In this document: positions 58,652 to 64,000 of the stretch, piece by piece | How the letters are laid out: the number at the start of each line of letters is the position of its first letter | Position numbering within the stretch: position 1 is the first letter of the stretch | From: Clarkia xantiana subsp. parviflora | Lineage: Eukaryota; Streptophyta; Magnoliopsida; Myrtales; Onagraceae | NCBI GenBank assembly: GCA_036873135.1 | Contig: JAPTYO010000010.1 | Coordinates: 26,343,772 to 26,407,771, forward strand | DNA: 64,000 nucleotides | Direction of reading: 5' to 3' | Position numbers and translations under genes: made by a program | The notes under the pieces: generated by a model | What the model saw: only the letters and a program-made list of their open reading frames with translations | Databases searched by the model: none | Told to the model about the DNA's origin: nothing

Positions 58652-58656
<5 letters not shown>
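58326..58656. other. Short intergenic spacer
   Basis: No gene or repeat recognised. Confidence 0.4.

Positions 58657-58733
<77 letters not shown>
58657..58733. repeat. (TA)n microsatellite
   Basis: About 38 TA units. Frames reading YIYIYI on both strands are artefacts. Confidence 0.95.
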
Positions 58734-58739
<6 letters not shown>

Positions 58740-59000
58740 TTTCATGACTGTGCAAAAGTTATCTTACTATTTATTAACTGCATACGTAGTTCTATTCTAA
58801 TATAATTATGTTCAAATTTACTAAATTCTCATTTAAATCACCGATTCTAGCCAATAATTTTTTTCTATTCAGTTATATTGATGTATACTTATCCAATATA
58901 TATTAATAATATCAAGTTATTTTTTTCCAATTATTTTAGGCTATCAATTTATATGATTATATTATATATTATAATAGTAATGATAATGAATATAATATTA

Positions 59001-62000
59001 AAAAAATTCAACCACTAAGGCATAGTGGAAATACTAAACCCCTAGTCAAGTTTACTGTAAACCTTATCCATACCCTAAATGAAAACCACCACCAGAGTAA
59101 ATAAAAAAATGGACATTTAAATAATTAATTAATATTATGGAATATAATTCATGCACATAAAATAATTTTAGTTGCTACTGATTTCATATATCAATTGGAA
59201 CAAATATAATAGAATTAAATTTTAAATTTTAAAAAAATTCAACCACTAAGGCATAGTGGAAATACTAAACCCCTAGTCAAGTTTACTGTAAACCTTATCC
59301 ATACCCTAAATGAAAACCACCACCAGAGTAAATCAAAAAATGGACATTTAAATAATTAATTAATATTATGGAATATAATTCATGCACATAAAATAATTTT
59401 AGTTGCTACTGATTTCATATATCAATTGGAACAAATATAATAGAATTAAATATTAAATTTTAAAAAAAATTCAACCACTAAGGCATAGTGGAAATACTAA
59501 ACCCCTACTCAAGTTTACTGTAAACCTTATCCATACCCTAAATGAAAACAACCACCAGAGTAAATAAAAAAATGACATTTAAATAATTAATTAATATTAT
59601 GGAATATAATTCATGCACATAAAATAATATTAGTTGCTACTGATTTCATATATCAATTGGAACAAATATAATAGAATTAAATATTAAATATTAAAAAAAT
59701 TCAACCACTAAGGCATAGTGGAAATACTAAACCCCTAGTCAAGTTTACTGTAAACCTTATCCATACCCTAAATGAAAACCACCACCAGAGTAAATCAAAA
59801 AATGGACATTTAAATAATTAATTAATATTATGGAATATAATTCATGCACATAAAATAATTTTAGTTGCTACTGATTTCATATATCAATTGGAACAAATAT
59901 AATAGAATTAAATATTAAAATTTAAAAAAAATCAACTACTAAGGCATAGTGGAAATACTAAACCCCTAGTCAAGTTTACCGTAAACCTTATCCATACCCT
60001 AAATGAAAACCACCACCAGAGTAAATAAAAAAATGGATATTTAAATAATTAATTAATATTATGAAATATAATTCATGCACATAAAATAATTTTAGTTGCT
60101 ACTGATTTCATATATCAATTGGAACAAATATAATAGAATTAAATATTAAATTTTAAAAAAAATTCAACCACTAAGGCATAGTGGAAATACTAAACCCCTA
60201 GTCAAGTTTACTGTAAACCTTATCCATACCCTAAATGAAAACCACCACCAGAGTAAATAAAAAAACGGACATTTAAATAATTAATTAATATTATGGAATA
60301 TAATTCATGCACATAAAATAATATTAGTTGCTACTGATTTTATATATCAATTGGAACAAATATAATATAATTAAATTTTAAATTTTAAAAAAATTCAACC
60401 ACTAAGGCATAGTGGAAATACTAAACCCCTAGTCAAGTTTACTGTAAACCTTATCCATACCCTAAATGAAAACCACCACCAGAGTAAATAAAAAAATGGA
60501 CATTTAAATAATTAATTAATATTATGGAATATAATTCATGCACATAAAATAACTTTAGTAACTACTGATTTCATATATCAATTGGAACAAATATAATAGA
60601 ATTAAATATTAAATTTTAAAAAAATTCAACTACTAAGGCATAGTGGAAATACTAAACCCCTAGTCAAGTTTACCGTAAACCTTATCCATACCCTAAATGT
60701 AAACCACCACCAGAGTAAATAAAGAAATGGATATTTAAATAATTAATTAATATTATGGAATATAATTCATGCACATAAAATAATTTTAGTTGCTACTGAT
60801 TTCATATATCAATTGGAACAAATATAATAGAATTAAATATTAAATTTTAAAAAAATTCAACTACTAAGGCATAGTGGAAATACTAAACCCCTAGTCAAGT
60901 TTACCGTAAACCTTATCCATACCCTAAATGAAAACCACCACCAGAGTAAATAAAAAAAATGGATATTTAAATAATTAATTAATATTATGGAATATAATTC
61001 ATGCACATAAAATAATTTTAGTTGCTACTGATTTCATATATCAATTGGAACAAATATAATAGAATTAAATATTAAATTTTAAAAAAAATTCAACCACTAA
61101 GGCATAGTGGAAATACTAAACCCCTACTCAAGTTTACTGTAAACCTTATCCATACCCTAAATGAAAACCACCACCAGAGTAAATAAAAAAATGACATTTA
61201 AATAATTAATTAATATTATGGAATATGATTCATGCACATAAAATAATATTAGTTGCTACTGATTTCATATATCAATTGGAACAAATATAATAGAATTAAA
61301 TATTAAATATTAAAAAAATTCAACCACTAAGGCATAGTGGAAATACTAAACCCCTAGTCAAGTTTACTGTAAACCTTATCCATACCCTAAATGAAAACCA
61401 CCACCAGAGTAAATAAAAAAATGGACATTTAAATAATTAATTAATATTATGGAATATAATTCATGCACATAAAATAATTTTAGTTGCTACTGATTTCATA
61501 TATCAATTGGAACAAATATAATAGAATTAAATATTAAAGTTTAAAAAAATTCAACTACTAAGGCATAGTGGAAATACTAAACCCCTAGTCAAGTTTACCG
61601 TAAACCTTATCCATACCCTAAATGAAAACCACCACCAGAGTAAATAAAAAAATGGATATTTAAATAATTAATTAATATTATGGAATATAATTCATGCACA
61701 TAAAAATATTAGTTGCTACTGATTTCATATATCAATTGGAACAAATATAATATAATTAAATATTAAATTTTAAAAAAATTCAACCACTAAGGCATAGTGG
61801 AAATACTAAACCCCTAGTCAAGTTTACTGTAAACCTTATCCATACCCTAAATGAAAACCACCACTAGAGTAAATAAAAAAATGGACATTTAAATAATTAA
61901 TTAATATTATGGAATATAATTCATGCACATAAAATAACTTTAGTTGCTACTGATTTCATATATCAATTGGAACAAATATAATAGAATTAAATATTAAATT

Positions 62001-64000
62001 TAAAAAAAATTCAACTACTAAGGCATAGTGGAAATACTAAACCCCTAGTCAAGTTTACCGTAATCCTTATCCATACCCTAAATGAAAACCACCACCAGAG
62101 TAAATAAAAAAATGGATATTTAAATAATTAATTAATATTATGGAATATAATTCATGCACATAAAATAATATTAGTTGCTACTGATTTCATATATCAATTG
62201 GAACAAATATAATAGAATTAAATATTAAATTTTAAAAAAAATTCAACCACTAAGGCATAGTGGAAATACTAAACCCCTAGTCAAGTTTACTGTAAACCTT
62301 ATCCATACCCTAAATGAAAACCACCACCAGAGTAAATAAAAAAATGGACATTTAAATAATTAATTAATATTATGGAATATAATTCATGCACATAAAATAA
62401 TATTAGTTGCTACTGATTTCATATATCAATTGGAACAAATATAATATAATTAAATATTAAATATTAAAAAAATTCAACCACTAAGGCATAGTGGAAATAC
62501 TAAACCTCTAGTCAAGTTTACTGTAAACCTTATCCATACCCTAAATGAAAACCACCACCAGAGTAAATAAAAAAATGGACATTTAAATAATTAATTAATA
62601 TTATGGAATATAATTCATGCACATAAAATAACTTTAGTTGCTACTGATTTCATATATCAATTGGAACAAATATAATAGAATTAAATATTAAATTTTAAAA
62701 AAATTCAACTACTAAGGCATAGTGGAAATACTAAACCCCTAGTCAAGTTTACCGTAAACCTTATCCATACCCTAAATGAAAACCACCACCAGAGTAAATA
62801 AAAAAATGGATATTTAAATAATTAATTAATATTATGGAATATAATTCATGCACATAAAATAATATTAGTTGCTACTGATTTCATATATCAATTGGAACAA
62901 ATATAATATAATTAAATATTAAATTTTAAAAAAATTCAACCACTAAGGCATAGTGGAAATACTAAACCCCTAGTCAAGTTTACTGTAAACCTTATCCATA
63001 CCCTAAATGAAAACCACCACTAGAGTAAATAAAAAAATGGACATTTAAATAATTAATTAATATTATGGAATATAATTCATGCACATAAAATAACTTTAGT
63101 TGCTACTGATTTCATATATCAATTGGAACAAATATAATAGAATTAAATATTAAATTTAAAAAAAAATTCAACTACTAAGGCATAGTGGAAATACTAAACC
63201 CCTAGTCAAGTTTACCGTAATCCTTATCCATACCCTAAATGAAAACCACCACCAGAGTAAATAAAAAAACGGACATTTAAATAATTAATTAATATTATGG
63301 AATATAATTCATGCACATAAAATAATATTAGTTGCTACTGATTTTATATATCAATTGGAACAAATATAATATAATTAAATATTAAATTTTAAAAAAATTC
63401 AACCACTAAGGCATAGTGGAAATACTAAACCCCTAGTCAAGTTTACTGTAAACCTTATCCATACCCTAAATGAAAACCACCACCAGAGTAAATAAAAAAA
63501 TGGACATTTGAATAATTAATTAATATTATGGAATATAATTCATGCACATAAAATAACTTTAGTAACTACTGATTTCATATATCAATTGGAACAAATATAA
63601 TAGAATTAAATATTAAATTTTAAAAAAATTCAACTACTAAGGCATAGTGGAAATACTAAACCCCTAGTCAAGTTTACCGTAAACCTTATCCATACCCTAA
63701 ATGTAAACCACCACCAGAGTAAATAAAGAAATGGATATTTAAATAATTAATTAATATTATGGAATATAATTCATGCACATAAAATAATTTTAGTTGCTAC
63801 TGATTTCATATATCAATTGGAACAAATATAATAGAATTAAATATTAAATTTTAAAAAAATTCAACTACTAAGGCATAGTGGAAATACTAAACCCCTAGTC
63901 AAGTTTACCGTAAACCTTATCCATACCCTAAATGAAAACCACCACCAGAGTAAATAAAAAAAATGGATATTTAAATAATTAATTAATATTATGGAATATA
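59001..64000. repeat. 231-bp satellite array (at least 21 monomers, runs off the window)
   Basis: The phrase TCAACCACTAAGGCATAGTG or its TCAACTACTAAGG variant recurs at 59008, 59239, 59471, 59701, 59932, 60164, 60395, 60626, 60857, 61090 and so on, a spacing of 230-233 bp up to the right edge. Monomers are AT-rich and contain ATACCCTAAATG, AACCACCACCAGAGTAAAT and TTTAAATAATTAATTAATAT. Two classes are visible: (CCAC, ACTGTAAACC, GGACATTT) and (CTAC, ACCGTAAACC, GGATATTT). There are no genes. The full length of the array is not in the window. Confidence 0.97.

Noticed and set aside
59001..64000. CCCTAAA in each satellite monomer as telomeric repeat
   Set aside because: Only one CCCTAAA occurs per 231-bp monomer, never in tandem, so it is not interstitial telomere DNA.
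59001..64000. CRISPR-like regular repeats
   Set aside because: The repeats are contiguous 231-bp monomers without unique spacers, in a plant genome.

Overview
This window is nuclear DNA from a flowering plant, most likely a eudicot. The genes have GT-AG introns and plant-specific families (APD-type RING ligase, PDX1, DOG1-like, plant SCO1/HCC1). The rest is AT-rich and packed with plant transposons. I cannot name the species.

Genes, left to right: (1) 1100-2100 (+), the 3' exons of an APD-type membrane RING E3 ligase whose 5' part is not recognisable here; (2) 4646-5575 (+), intronless PDX1 (vitamin B6 synthesis); (3) 19822-22504 (+), a three-exon type II DnaJ/HSP40 with an apparent 1-nt frameshift near its C-terminus; (4) 41596-42285 (-), an intronless DOG1-domain protein; (5) 54026-56344 (+), a seven-exon mitochondrial SCO1 homologue for cytochrome c oxidase assembly. 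They are unrelated single genes, not a cluster.

Mobile DNA fills most of the remainder. Six copies of non-autonomous Mutator-like (MULE) elements have clear terminal inverted repeats and 9-bp target duplications (9491, 21563, 22921, 24463, 37283, 53263). Four further nested, truncated or one-ended copies lie at 7602, 26416, 57192 and 57653. A minus-strand LTR element (about 11090-16313) is interrupted by a CACTA element whose left side carries a 130-bp filler copy of its right flank. A Copia family with a 600-bp LTR occurs at 29609-32900 (+) and twice in tandem at 47822-51435 (-). There is also a perfect solo LTR in the RING-gene intron (689-976), a TRIM (38839-39450), small foldback/MITE copies and several Helitron-like 3' hairpins.

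The right end (about 59001-64000) is a 231-bp AT-rich satellite, at least 21 monomers, with two monomer classes and a higher-order duplication 13 monomers long. I found no tRNA or rRNA gene and no CRISPR array. I see no convincing new biochemical system; the novel material is mostly transposon structure and one gene lesion.
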